The notes under the pieces were generated by a model. The model was not told the origin of the DNA and made no database searches. It saw only the letters and a list, made by a program, of their open reading frames with translations. Source: Reinekea sp. G2M2-21 (GTDB lineage: Bacteria; Pseudomonadota; Gammaproteobacteria; Pseudomonadales; Natronospirillaceae). From it: 64,000 nt of DNA. A program made the translations under genes and the position numbers. The DNA is taken from NCBI RefSeq assembly GCF_015687175.1, contig NZ_JADPQG010000001.1, positions 930,001-994,000 on the forward strand. The letters run 5' to 3'. Positions 56,604-64,000 of this stretch are shown here, piece after piece (position 1 is the first letter of the stretch; every line of letters begins with the position of its first letter).

Positions 56604-57908
56604 TCAGGCTACCGGAATTTCCGTGCTCACATGCTGCGTAGGTTTGGCTTTTTGAGATTTGATATCTTCGACAACTCGTAAAGCAGAGTTCACACCATCT
56701 TCATGAAAGCCATTAAACCAATAAGCACCGCAAAAGTGCGTACGGTTTTTATTGCCGATTTCGTGATATCGGCTCTGCGCATGGACGCTGCCCTTGTTGA
56801 ATATTGGGTGGCCGTAATTAAATCGCGCAATAATTTTTTCCGGATTGATCTTTTCTGTCCGGTTTAAGGTTACGCAAAAGGTCACCGGTGCCCCATGAAA
56901 ACTCTGCAGAATGTTCATGTTGTAAGTTAAGCTGGCGGGCTTTGTTTTGTCATCGCCCAAGTGGTAATTCCAGGCTGCCCAGGCTTTTCGTGATTTCGGT
57001 AGCAGGGCCTCATCGGTGTGTAACACCACTTCGTTTTGAGAATAGGGTATGGCTTTGAGTATGTCAGACTCGGTGTCGGTTGCGTCGTCCATCAGTGTGA
57101 GTGCCTGGTCACTGTGACACGCGAAGATGACCTGATCGAACTGTTTTTGGGTATGGTCATCGAACGTTAGGGTAACGGAATCGGCAGAGCGGGTGACAGC
57201 TAGAATGCGTGCGTTAGCGTGCACCTTATCTTTGAAAGGGGCAATCAGCGGCTCAACATAGCTTCGGGAGCCGCCCTCTAAAACATACCATTGTGGTCGG
57301 TCTTTTACTGACAGTAAGCCGTGATTTTTGAAAAAGCGAACGAAGAACAGCGCGGGGAAGTCCAACATATCTGCTTCCCCACTGGACCAGATCGCCGCGC
57401 CCATTGGAATGATGTATTTATCTATAAACGTTTGCCCGAGACCTTTTTGTTTAAAATACTCTTTCAACGTCAGAGCTTCGTCCAAGTTGCCATCGGCCAG
57501 GTCTTGTAAGCTTTCTTTGTTAAATTTCAAAATATCACGGATCATTTTCAGGAAAGACGGTGACACAATGTTTTTACGCTGGGCAAACAGGGTATCCAGG
57601 TTGTGACCATTGTATTCCAGCCCGCTGACTTCATCACTAACTGAAAAACTCATTTCGGTAGGGATGCGGGCAACATCGAGTTCTGACATGAGCTTGTTAA
57701 AGTTGTGATAAACCCAATCGTTATACACGATGAACCCTGTGTTCACAGGATAGGTTTTTCCGTCGATCTTAACGTCCAATGTGTGGGTGTGGCCGCCAAT
57801 ATAGTCATTGAATTCGTAAAGCTCGATATCGTGGTCTTGATACAGATAACGGGCGGCTGTCATGCCAGAAATGCCACCACCGATAATCGCGATTTTTTGT
57901 TTGCTCAT
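56604..57908 (-). CDS. FAD-dependent NAD(P)-binding oxidoreductase (amine-oxidase fold)
   Basis: A 434-residue flavoprotein. The N-terminal dinucleotide site IAIIGGGISGMTAARYL and the following Glu (ELYEFNDYIGGHTHT) fit the COG2907-type oxidoreductases. The C-terminal region includes FCGAYWFNGFHEDG. In Cfa/DUF1365 clusters this enzyme is a candidate acyl-chain desaturase or oxidase. It is 9 bases from the SnoaL-like gene. Confidence 0.9.
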   Translation of the reverse strand: MSKQKIAIIGGGISGMTAARYLYQDHDIELYEFNDYIGGHTHTLDVKIDGKTYPVNTGFIVYNDWVYHNFNKLMSELDVARIPTEMSFSVSDEVSGLEYNGHNLDTLFAQRKNIVSPSFLKMIRDILKFNKESLQDLADGNLDEALTLKEYFKQKGLGQTFIDKYIIPMGAAIWSSGEADMLDFPALFFVRFFKNHGLLSVKDRPQWYVLEGGSRSYVEPLIAPFKDKVHANARILAVTRSADSVTLTFDDHTQKQFDQVIFACHSDQALTLMDDATDTESDILKAIPYSQNEVVLHTDEALLPKSRKAWAAWNYHLGDDKTKPASLTYNMNILQSFHGAPVTFCVTLNRTEKINPEKIIARFNYGHPIFNKGSVHAQSRYHEIGNKNRTHFCGAYWFNGFHEDGVNSALRVVEDIKSQKAKPTQHVSTEIPVA

Positions 57909-57917
57909 TGTGTGTCC

Positions 57918-58346
57918 TTAGTTCAGGCGTGCTTTGATGGCATTGATTATGGTTTTCAACACAGGAATATGGCCGAAAAGCATGTGTGTACTGTCAAAGT
58001 AATCCTGATGATACGAAATAGTCTGTCCGTTGTGTTTAATGTGACTGGTACCGGGAACCTTGATATCACGGCCACCATTCAGCTTTGGATGACGAAAGGT
58101 CATCGTCCACGTTAAAAAAGCTGAGCTGTCGTCACTCATAGTTGTCGTAAAATCAAAATGAATGTGGTCGACATTTTTATACATCGATTCAAAGTATGCT
58201 TTCAGGTTAGTCAGGGACTCGATACGATGCAAAGGATCTACGAAAGTAATGTCTTTATTGTAGAGGTTGTCCAGCAAGCCAGAGTTAATCGTGTCCTTGT
58301 TCAGCTGAGCATAGGTTTGTTCAATGCGATCAATAATTGTTTTCAA
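57918..58346 (-). CDS. SnoaL/NTF2-like protein
   Basis: A 142-residue single-domain protein with the NTF2-like alpha+beta layout: N-terminal helix, a cone-like cavity lined by FVDPLHRIESLTNLKAYF, and C-terminal strands ending in ISYHQDYFDSTHML. It is probably a small-molecule binding or isomerase-like protein. The family recurs in the same light-inducible clusters, directly downstream of photolyase, but its role is not known. Confidence 0.85.
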   Translation of the reverse strand: MKTIIDRIEQTYAQLNKDTINSGLLDNLYNKDITFVDPLHRIESLTNLKAYFESMYKNVDHIHFDFTTTMSDDSSAFLTWTMTFRHPKLNGGRDIKVPGTSHIKHNGQTISYHQDYFDSTHMLFGHIPVLKTIINAIKARLN

Positions 58347-58354
58347 GTGAGTAC

Positions 58355-59740
58355 CTATATTGATTTGAACTTCTGTAGTGTGTCGCTGCGCGCCACGGCA
58401 TAGTCAACGACCGGAGCTGGGTAGTTAAGCCGATGTCGGTCGGCTGCCTCTGGCGCAATGATGCGCTTACCACAAAGCGACGCGATTTCTGGAACATAGT
58501 TACGGACAAATCCACCTTGTGGATCAAAACGCTTCGCTTGTTGGTGAGGGTTGAAGATACGGAAATAGGGCACCGCATCGACGCCTGTGGAGGCAACCCA
58601 CTGCCAACCGCCGTTGTTCGCTGCAAAATCAAAATCCGCAAGTTGACTGGCAAAGTAGGACTCTCCTAGACGCCAGTCCATCTGCATGATTTTTACCAGA
58701 TACATTGCAGAAACCATTCTCAATCGGTTGTGCATCCAACCGGTCGAATTCAGTTGGCGCATTGCCGCGTCGACAATAGGTACACCGGTCTTTCCATCTT
58801 GCCAGCGTTTCAGCTGATTGTGATTATGCTGCCAGGGAAATTGATCCCATTTGGTATTAAACGGTTTGCCAAGGCAGAGCTCGGGGCGAAAATAGAGCAA
58901 GTACTTATAAAATTCCCGCCATAAGATTTCCGAGAAATAAGTCGATTCCGACAACCGTTGACCAGATTGTTGGATTGCCCAGGCAATCTGGTTTGCGCTG
59001 ATTGAGCCAAGAGAGAGAGCGACCGACAGTTTCGAGGTTCCATCAGTGCTGGGGATGTCCCGTTGCTCGCCATAACGTTTTTCGTTCTCAAGAAACTTCG
59101 TTAAGCGGATATGCGCCTCAGATTCGGTTACAGCGAGTTCTAGAGGGTTTTTCCAGTTGTATAGGTCACTGAAATCGAGCGGTTCAGGTTGTACCGCTTG
59201 TTTAAATAAGGGCGCCGTTGACGGTGGCGTCAATTGGTTTTGCAGTACCGCTAATGTCGATTTTTTATAGGCCGTGAATACCCGATAGTAATCACCTTTC
59301 TTATTGAGATTTTGTTTCGGGTGACAGAAAAACAGGTCGTTGTACCGTTGGAATTTAACTGACTCCGGTAGCTCTAGGGCGACGGATTGGTCCCGTTTGA
59401 ATTCGTCATAACCCGGCTCATAATGACAGTGAATACCGCTGATCCGATGTTGTTCGCAATAGGTGGAGACAGCATCGGCACATTCCTGCCAGCTGCGAGC
59501 TTCAATCAGGTGTAACCGAATGCCGATTTGCGCCAGGCTGGTATTGAGTTCGTCGAGCGCCTTTTGAATAGCCGCCAGCTTGTTATTGCCGACGCCGTGT
59601 TGGCGCAGTTGGTCTTCGGCATAAATATACAGGGCATGACAGTGGCCGCCTGACTGAGCTGCCAGCTGGGTAGCCGCGGTTAAGGGTTCATGATCGTGAA
59701 TTCTCAGATCATTACGAAACCATACTAATTGATTGCTCAT
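58355..59740 (-). CDS. phrB: Deoxyribodipyrimidine photolyase
   Basis: Repairs cyclobutane pyrimidine dimers with blue light, using FAD and an antenna chromophore. At 461 residues it is close to E. coli PhrB. The N-terminal antenna domain starts NQLVWFRNDLRIHDHEPL. The FAD domain has TSKLSVALSLGSISANQIAW, the Trp-rich WREFYKYLLYF, and the segment GVPIVDAAMRQLNSTGWMHN. It overlaps the DUF523/DUF1722 gene by four bases. Class I CPD photolyase is favoured over cryptochrome by context and sequence. Confidence 0.95.
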   Translation of the reverse strand: MSNQLVWFRNDLRIHDHEPLTAATQLAAQSGGHCHALYIYAEDQLRQHGVGNNKLAAIQKALDELNTSLAQIGIRLHLIEARSWQECADAVSTYCEQHRISGIHCHYEPGYDEFKRDQSVALELPESVKFQRYNDLFFCHPKQNLNKKGDYYRVFTAYKKSTLAVLQNQLTPPSTAPLFKQAVQPEPLDFSDLYNWKNPLELAVTESEAHIRLTKFLENEKRYGEQRDIPSTDGTSKLSVALSLGSISANQIAWAIQQSGQRLSESTYFSEILWREFYKYLLYFRPELCLGKPFNTKWDQFPWQHNHNQLKRWQDGKTGVPIVDAAMRQLNSTGWMHNRLRMVSAMYLVKIMQMDWRLGESYFASQLADFDFAANNGGWQWVASTGVDAVPYFRIFNPHQQAKRFDPQGGFVRNYVPEIASLCGKRIIAPEAADRHRLNYPAPVVDYAVARSDTLQKFKSI

Positions 59741-60690
59741 ACGATATTTTTATATTGGTTAAGATGTTCCGGATAAGGAGCCCAAACGCTTTGCTGCCAC
59801 ATATATCCGTCTTTCTGCTGATGCACGGTGGCATAGTGACGCAACATGGTGAGTGGCACGACATAGGGTAAATCCTGTTGTTGGTAACGTTTAATAACCG
59901 CCAGCACAGAATCTTTTTCGGAAGGCTCCAAATAGGTTTTGAGAAACCCAAACAGGTGCAGCAAAGCATTAGTGCGTTGCCCGGTAGTGCTGATTGCCTT
60001 CAGTGAGTTCATTATTTCAGTTAAGTATTGTTCTGCGATATTCGGTAAATCCGAGCTATTCGACAGGTCCGCCAACATGCGCCCCGCCCGACGGTAACCC
60101 GCGTAATCATGCAGCATGATTAAAAACTTGTGCTTGGAGTGAAAGCGTATCAAGGACGCTGCTGACTGGTACGGTTGTGTGGTTCGCCATTCATGGTAAA
60201 CATATAGGCGGGTCAGGAAACTCTCGGCAATTGGCGCGTCATTTAAGCGGCCCGCTTCCTCGATAGGCATGTTTGGAAAGGCTTTCTGCAATCGTTCCGC
60301 AAAAATGCCGGATGCAATTTTTTCGGGCATTGCACGATCGCCATAAAGTTTGACCCGTTCCATGCCACAACTGGGTGAACCTTGCATTAGGATGTACCCA
60401 TCCAATTGCCCGATCGTTTTAGTGTGCTGATCAAAGTAGGCTTGCAGCGGCGCGGTGTAGTCTTTGCTTTGGGTATCGGAGTCTACCGCCCGGATTTCTG
60501 AATCCTTAGCAATTAAACGAAGGGTAGGGCGAGGCGTCGGTAAGCCGATGCCGACTTCCGGACAATAGGCAGTGAAGTCGGCTACGCTTGCCAGTGTATC
60601 GGTCACCCAATTGTCCTTTTTATGGCCTCCATTAAAGCGCACAGGCTGGCCGAGTAAGCAGGCACTGATGCCAATCATTGGTCGTGTCAT
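59737..60690 (-). CDS. DUF523-DUF1722 (YbgA-like) fusion protein
   Basis: A 317-residue protein: N-terminal DUF523 (about 1-155; IGISACLLGQPVRFNGGHKK, YCPEVGIGL, MQGSPSCG with conserved Cys) and C-terminal DUF1722 (about 195-310; FHSKHKFLIMLHDYAGYRRAG). E. coli YbgA is next to phrB, and the same pairing appears here. Function unknown; a role in damage response or photolyase support is guesswork. First gene of the eight-gene operon, with promoter-like and LitR-like sequence just upstream. Confidence 0.92.
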   Translation of the reverse strand: MTRPMIGISACLLGQPVRFNGGHKKDNWVTDTLASVADFTAYCPEVGIGLPTPRPTLRLIAKDSEIRAVDSDTQSKDYTAPLQAYFDQHTKTIGQLDGYILMQGSPSCGMERVKLYGDRAMPEKIASGIFAERLQKAFPNMPIEEAGRLNDAPIAESFLTRLYVYHEWRTTQPYQSAASLIRFHSKHKFLIMLHDYAGYRRAGRMLADLSNSSDLPNIAEQYLTEIMNSLKAISTTGQRTNALLHLFGFLKTYLEPSEKDSVLAVIKRYQQQDLPYVVPLTMLRHYATVHQQKDGYMWQQSVWAPYPEHLNQYKNIV

Positions 60691-60714
60691 AGGTTTGTCC
60701 TAAAAAGCAGTCGT

Positions 60715-60755
60715 TACCCACATTTGGGTATAGATTCGTTCTGCCTTGTACGCAA
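60715..60755 (-). promoter_or_regulatory. Promoter with LitR/MerR-like box for the light-type operon
   Basis: On the minus strand a TTGCGT -35 element is followed by 17 bases and TATACC. The same stretch reads CGTACA-N12-TCTATA, matching ten of twelve fixed positions of the LitR-class box T(G/A)TACA-N12-TGTA(C/T)A as I remember it. A second palindrome TACCCA-N4-TGGGTA (60715-60730) overlaps the -10 and start region. No litR gene is in the window. Confidence 0.5.
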
Positions 60756-60848
60756 AGTTGAATAGAATAGATGTTGGTGTTGGCAGTAAAGTCATCTCAG
60801 GCAGTTGCCATTTGGCTGTAATTATGGATAATGCCGCGCTCTGTTGTG

Positions 60849-60961
<113 letters not shown>

Positions 60962-61199
60962 AATTTCCTTTCGTTTATTATTTTTCTTTATTTCCATTTT
61001 TGTGTTTCCAGAGCAACGCGCGAGTTTTTCTCAAGTAAATATTTATACCGTTATCTACATGCTCTCATCGCTGCCCCAAAGTTTTTATGTAACTTGCTGT
61101 TTTTAAACCGTTTTTTATCAATTGCCTGTTTCAGGGCTGGCGACGGTTAGCAATCAAAGTTACGATAGCCTCCTTTTTGACAGAACGAATGTATCTCCT

Positions 61200-63290
61200 A
61201 TGTCTTATCAGGTTTTAGCAAGGAAATGGCGACCGTCAACATTTGAAGAGATGGTTGGGCAGGCACACGTTTTACGAGCGCTGGTGAATGCCCTTGACCA
61301 GCAGCGTTTGCACCATGCTTATTTGTTTACCGGAACCCGAGGTGTCGGTAAAACAACCATTGCTCGCCTGTTGGCCAAAAGCCTGAATTGTGAACAGGGC
61401 GTCAGTTCCAAGCCATGCGGCGTCTGCTCTTCCTGTGCAGAAATTGCTGAAGGACGTTTTGTTGATCTGATAGAAGTCGATGCGGCCAGCCGTACGAAAG
61501 TTGAAGATACCCGCGAATTGTTGGAAAACGTGCAATATGCGCCGACACGAGGGCGCTATAAGGTGTACCTGATCGACGAAGTTCACATGCTGTCGACGAG
61601 CAGTTTTAATGCCTTGTTGAAAACGTTGGAAGAGCCCCCACCGCACGTTAAATTTCTGTTAGCGACCACTGATCCACAGAAATTGCCGGTAACTGTCCTG
61701 TCCCGCTGTTTGCAGTTTAATCTGAAGAACATGAGCCGCGAGCATATTGTGCAGCACCTCAGCCATATTCTGTCTGTCGAACAGGTGCCTTTCGATGAAC
61801 CGTCATTGTGGGCTATCGCAGAAGGTGCGCAGGGGTCCATGCGTGACGCACTCAGCCTGACAGATCAAGCCATTGCTTTTGGGCAGGGCGCTCTGAAAGA
61901 ACAAGAAGTGGCTTCCATGCTCGGTACGGTCGATTTGAAAAGAGTACTCAGGCTTGTTCAGGCACTCTTTGAAAAGAAAATTGATGAATTGATGACCCTC
62001 GTTGCAGAGATAGATGAACACAGCCCCGATTATCAAGCCTTGATGACGGAAATGATGTCAACGCTGCATCGCATCGCAATCGCGCAAGCGGCCCCGAATG
62101 CTATCGATAACAGTAAGGGCGATAAGGCGGCCATAGTTGCGCTTGCTGGCGCCTCCTATGCGGAAGATGTGCATCTCTACTATCAAATAGGCACCAAAGC
62201 CAAGCCTGAGATGGCCTATGCGCCCAGTGAACGAGCTGGATTTGAAATGGCTCTGCTGCGCATGTTGGCGTTCAGTCAATTGCCAGCTGCCAATATTGGC
62301 GCATTGCCCGAATTGGTTAGCGAGGCGGCTGTTATTCCCGAAACGGTGGCGAGCGCCCCAAAGTCAGTTGAGCCTCCGCGCGCCAATGAGGCCATTGCTG
62401 ATCAAACCATTATCGCTGCGGAACTGCCGCCGACGATCGCTTCAGAATCGTCAGCTGCAAGCAGTGCGGAAATCGTTACACCAAAGGCAACGCCAGAGCA
62501 GGATGAGCTACCACCTTGGCAATTACCGCACGAGCCTGACGCACCGAAAGCTGATTTCGGTGCGTCAGGCACGGAAATAACCCAAGAGGCTGAAGCCGTC
62601 GCCGAGACGGCTGAGTGTTCGGCAGCGCCGTTACAGCCCCAAACCTCCAACCTGGCCGAGGAATACCCAGCAACGCCCACAGAGCCAGTGGCATCACCTC
62701 CGATGACGGAGCCTGACGATTTTGCGGATGATAAGGCAACTGAGTACAGTAGCGCCCATTCCGAATCTACAACTCATACTGAGTCTGATTATATTCCACC
62801 CGCACAGATACCGATGGCGGAGGCTGATGCGGATGAATCCCATAGTTTGTTGGGGGCAGCAGTATGGCCGAATGTGGACGTTAACTCTGATCCTGTCTAC
62901 TGGTGGCAGGTGACGTTGCACCGTCTTGGACTATCCGGTATGACCAAAACCTTGTTTGCCAACAGTCAATGGCATGGCTTTGATGGTGAAACGCTGTCGT
63001 TAGTGATTTCACCGAACTACAGAAAAATCATGAACGACGGTCACCTCCAACATTTGTTAAAAGCCCTGCCAGCCTGGTTGGGTGGGGCTCAACGTGTGCA
63101 TTATGAATTTGGTGCTGTAGAAAAAACACCGCAGCTGTGGGCAGAACAATTGGTTCAGCGTGCAAATCACCAGGCATTTCAATATTTGAAAGAAGACCCA
63201 TTTATAGCAACGCTGATGAATGAATTTAATGGTCAACTACAGGTTGAGTCGGCCATTCCGAATACACATCCAATACCTTCAGGAGTCTAA
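61200..63290 (+). CDS. dnaX: DNA polymerase III tau (gamma/tau) subunit
   Basis: Clamp-loader ATPase of the replicase; 696 residues. The N-terminal AAA+ domain has Walker A GTRGVGKTT, a four-Cys zinc site (CGVCSSC and partners near residue 65-80), Walker B LIDEVHML and the sensor LATTDPQKLPVTVLSRC. Domain III runs to about 370, then a Pro/Ala/Glu-rich linker (about 400-555) and the tau-specific C-terminal domain. The frame is open from 61122, but the ATG at 61200 gives the standard MSYQVLARKWRP start. No A6G-type slippery site is seen; a strong stem-loop sits at 62534-62570. Confidence 0.96.
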   Translation: MSYQVLARKWRPSTFEEMVGQAHVLRALVNALDQQRLHHAYLFTGTRGVGKTTIARLLAKSLNCEQGVSSKPCGVCSSCAEIAEGRFVDLIEVDAASRTKVEDTRELLENVQYAPTRGRYKVYLIDEVHMLSTSSFNALLKTLEEPPPHVKFLLATTDPQKLPVTVLSRCLQFNLKNMSREHIVQHLSHILSVEQVPFDEPSLWAIAEGAQGSMRDALSLTDQAIAFGQGALKEQEVASMLGTVDLKRVLRLVQALFEKKIDELMTLVAEIDEHSPDYQALMTEMMSTLHRIAIAQAAPNAIDNSKGDKAAIVALAGASYAEDVHLYYQIGTKAKPEMAYAPSERAGFEMALLRMLAFSQLPAANIGALPELVSEAAVIPETVASAPKSVEPPRANEAIADQTIIAAELPPTIASESSAASSAEIVTPKATPEQDELPPWQLPHEPDAPKADFGASGTEITQEAEAVAETAECSAAPLQPQTSNLAEEYPATPTEPVASPPMTEPDDFADDKATEYSSAHSESTTHTESDYIPPAQIPMAEADADESHSLLGAAVWPNVDVNSDPVYWWQVTLHRLGLSGMTKTLFANSQWHGFDGETLSLVISPNYRKIMNDGHLQHLLKALPAWLGGAQRVHYEFGAVEKTPQLWAEQLVQRANHQAFQYLKEDPFIATLMNEFNGQLQVESAIPNTHPIPSGV
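62534..62570 (+). repeat. 16-bp perfect stem-loop inside dnaX
   Basis: GCCTGACGCACCGAAA and TTTCGGTGCGTCAGGC are exact reverse complements around the loop GCTGA. It falls at about codon 445, in the linker region where E. coli gamma ends (residue 431). It is read as coding sequence (PDAPKADFGASG). Confidence 0.9.
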
Positions 63291-63293
63291 TGT

Positions 63294-63620
63294 ATGATGA
63301 AAGGTGGCATGGGCAATATTATGAAGCAAGCCCAGAAAATGCAGGAAAAAATGGCTGCTGCGCAAGAAGAAGTGGCCAATCTGGAAGTAACCGGGGAAGC
63401 CGGCGCTGGCATGGTGAAAGTCGTGATGACCGGTCGGCATGACGTAAAATCGGTTTCGATAGACGACTCTGTCATGCAGGAAGATAAAGATCTGTTGGAA
63501 GACTTGCTGGCTGCTGCGGTCAATGATGCGGTGCGAAAAGTTGAGACCGCAAGTCAGGAGAAAATGTCTTCTGTTACTGCGGGCATGGGTTTGCCGCCTG
63601 GAATGAAACTACCTTTCTAA
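63294..63620 (+). CDS. ybaB: YbaB/EbfC nucleoid-associated protein
   Basis: A 108-residue DNA-binding protein of the YbaB/EbfC family: [20 protein letters not shown] helix at the N-terminus, strands around [16 protein letters not shown], then the dimer helix and the end [12 protein letters not shown]. The AGGAG ribosome site is eight bases from the ATG at 63294. It lies between dnaX and recR in the usual order and is probably cotranscribed with both. Confidence 0.95.
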   Translation: MMKGGMGNIMKQAQKMQEKMAAAQEEVANLEVTGEAGAGMVKVVMTGRHDVKSVSIDDSVMQEDKDLLEDLLAAAVNDAVRKVETASQEKMSSVTAGMGLPPGMKLPF

Positions 63621-63632
63621 AAAGGTCTACAT

Positions 63633-64000
63633 ATGTCGTATACACCGGCTACTGAAGAGTTGATTCGAGCGCTGCAAGCTTTACCGGGCGTAGGTACACG
63701 TTCCGCGCAACGCATGGCATTGCAGTTGCTGGAACGGGATGCTGATGCCGCTACCCGGCTGAATGAGGCGCTTGCTAGTGCGTTGCAGAAAGTGCGGAAG
63801 TGCCCGACATGCCGTACGTTGACGGAATCTGAACTGTGCGGTGTCTGCGCCGACGAACAACGTGATGCAGCAACGCTGTGCGTTGTCGCCAATGACGCAG
63901 ACAAAGCCGGTATTGAGATGTCTGGCCGTTATCGAGGGCGATACTTTGTCTTGCACGGTGTGCTGTCTCCAATAGATGGTGTAGGCCCAGAGCAGTTAGG
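63633..64000 (+). CDS. recR: Recombination protein RecR (5' part, truncated by window end)
   Basis: The first 122 or so residues of RecR, which acts with RecF/RecO in gap repair. The N-terminal helix-hairpin-helix (LPGVGTRSAQRMALQLL), the four-Cys zinc finger (CPTCRTLTESELCGVC at about 56-71) and the start of the Toprim domain (LCVVANDADKAGIE in place of the more usual LCVVE) are present. The ATG is 12 bases after the ybaB stop, with AAAAGG upstream. The remainder lies beyond the window. Confidence 0.95.
   Translation, partial: MSYTPATEELIRALQALPGVGTRSAQRMALQLLERDADAATRLNEALASALQKVRKCPTCRTLTESELCGVCADEQRDAATLCVVANDADKAGIEMSGRYRGRYFVLHGVLSPIDGVGPEQL

Noticed and set aside
62400-62720. Classical A-AAA-AAG ribosomal frameshift site in dnaX
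   Set aside because: I found no such heptamer in the linker; only the stem-loop is present, so an E. coli-style site is not claimed.

Overview
The window is bacterial chromosome and reads as a gammaproteobacterium, most like a marine Oceanospirillales-type organism (a Saccharospirillaceae/Reinekea-like relative is my guess; this is inference from gene families and order, not a search). Supporting signs are the ffs-dnaX-ybaB-recR block, YeaC-DUF2797-pepN, an E. coli-like acnB, cmoM, a NsrR-type regulator, FNR/ANR-type and HexR-type sites, and a sedentary chromosomal integron.

Layout. 1-4 kb: tail of an unknown gene, YeaC-like protein, DUF2797 protein, pepN. 4.2-8 kb: Yip1 membrane protein, HlyD adaptor, MacB-type ATPase and permease, forming one export operon behind an FNR/ANR-like box. 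8-9.9 kb: two copies of a short palindromic MITE-like repeat around a DUF2798 gene and a small RHH-like gene, then a VOC protein. 10-19.4 kb: rimO, an AraC regulator divergent from fadH, a GalT-like enzyme, an FNR-boxed beta-solenoid gene, glgC and an EamA transporter. 19.8-24.6 kb: four-gene polyamine-type ABC importer. 24.6-26.5 kb: secreted M28 peptidase with two PPC domains.

27.2-33.5 kb is the main accessory region: a chromosomal integron. The tyrosine integrase (minus strand) keeps its catalytic codons but carries two in-frame stop codons. Ten gene cassettes follow on the plus strand, each ending in an attC-like site. Cargo includes a signal-peptide protein, a lipoprotein, SUKH-like proteins, a small membrane protein, a HAD phosphatase, a gene apparently lacking a canonical start codon, and a 56-residue protein.

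34-41.3 kb: cyanase, a fused PP2C phosphatase/Ser-Thr kinase and a formate/nitrite-family channel share one operon whose leader holds an intrinsic terminator; then a Fur-boxed ABC exporter with a GNAT enzyme, and pyruvate kinase with a HexR-type palindrome upstream. 41.7-50.7 kb: nsrR, a membrane-anchored unknown, an overlapping pair made of a degenerate soluble chemoreceptor tip and an ODP-type diiron metallo-beta-lactamase-fold protein, cmoM, a VTT-like membrane protein, acnB and queE. 50.7-53.2 kb: a PAS-GGDEF-EAL protein. 53.3-60.7 kb: an eight-gene minus-strand operon (DUF523/DUF1722, photolyase, SnoaL-like, FAD oxidoreductase, DUF1365, Cfa-like methyltransferase, DUF2878, exported protein) resembling light/singlet-oxygen-inducible lipid and DNA repair clusters, with a LitR-like promoter element. 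60.8-64 kb: 4.5S RNA, dnaX with a 16-bp perfect stem-loop inside the gene, ybaB and the start of recR.

Recurring themes are oxygen/NO/iron/light sensing (FNR, NsrR, ODP, Fur and LitR-like signals) and an integron frozen by loss of its integrase.
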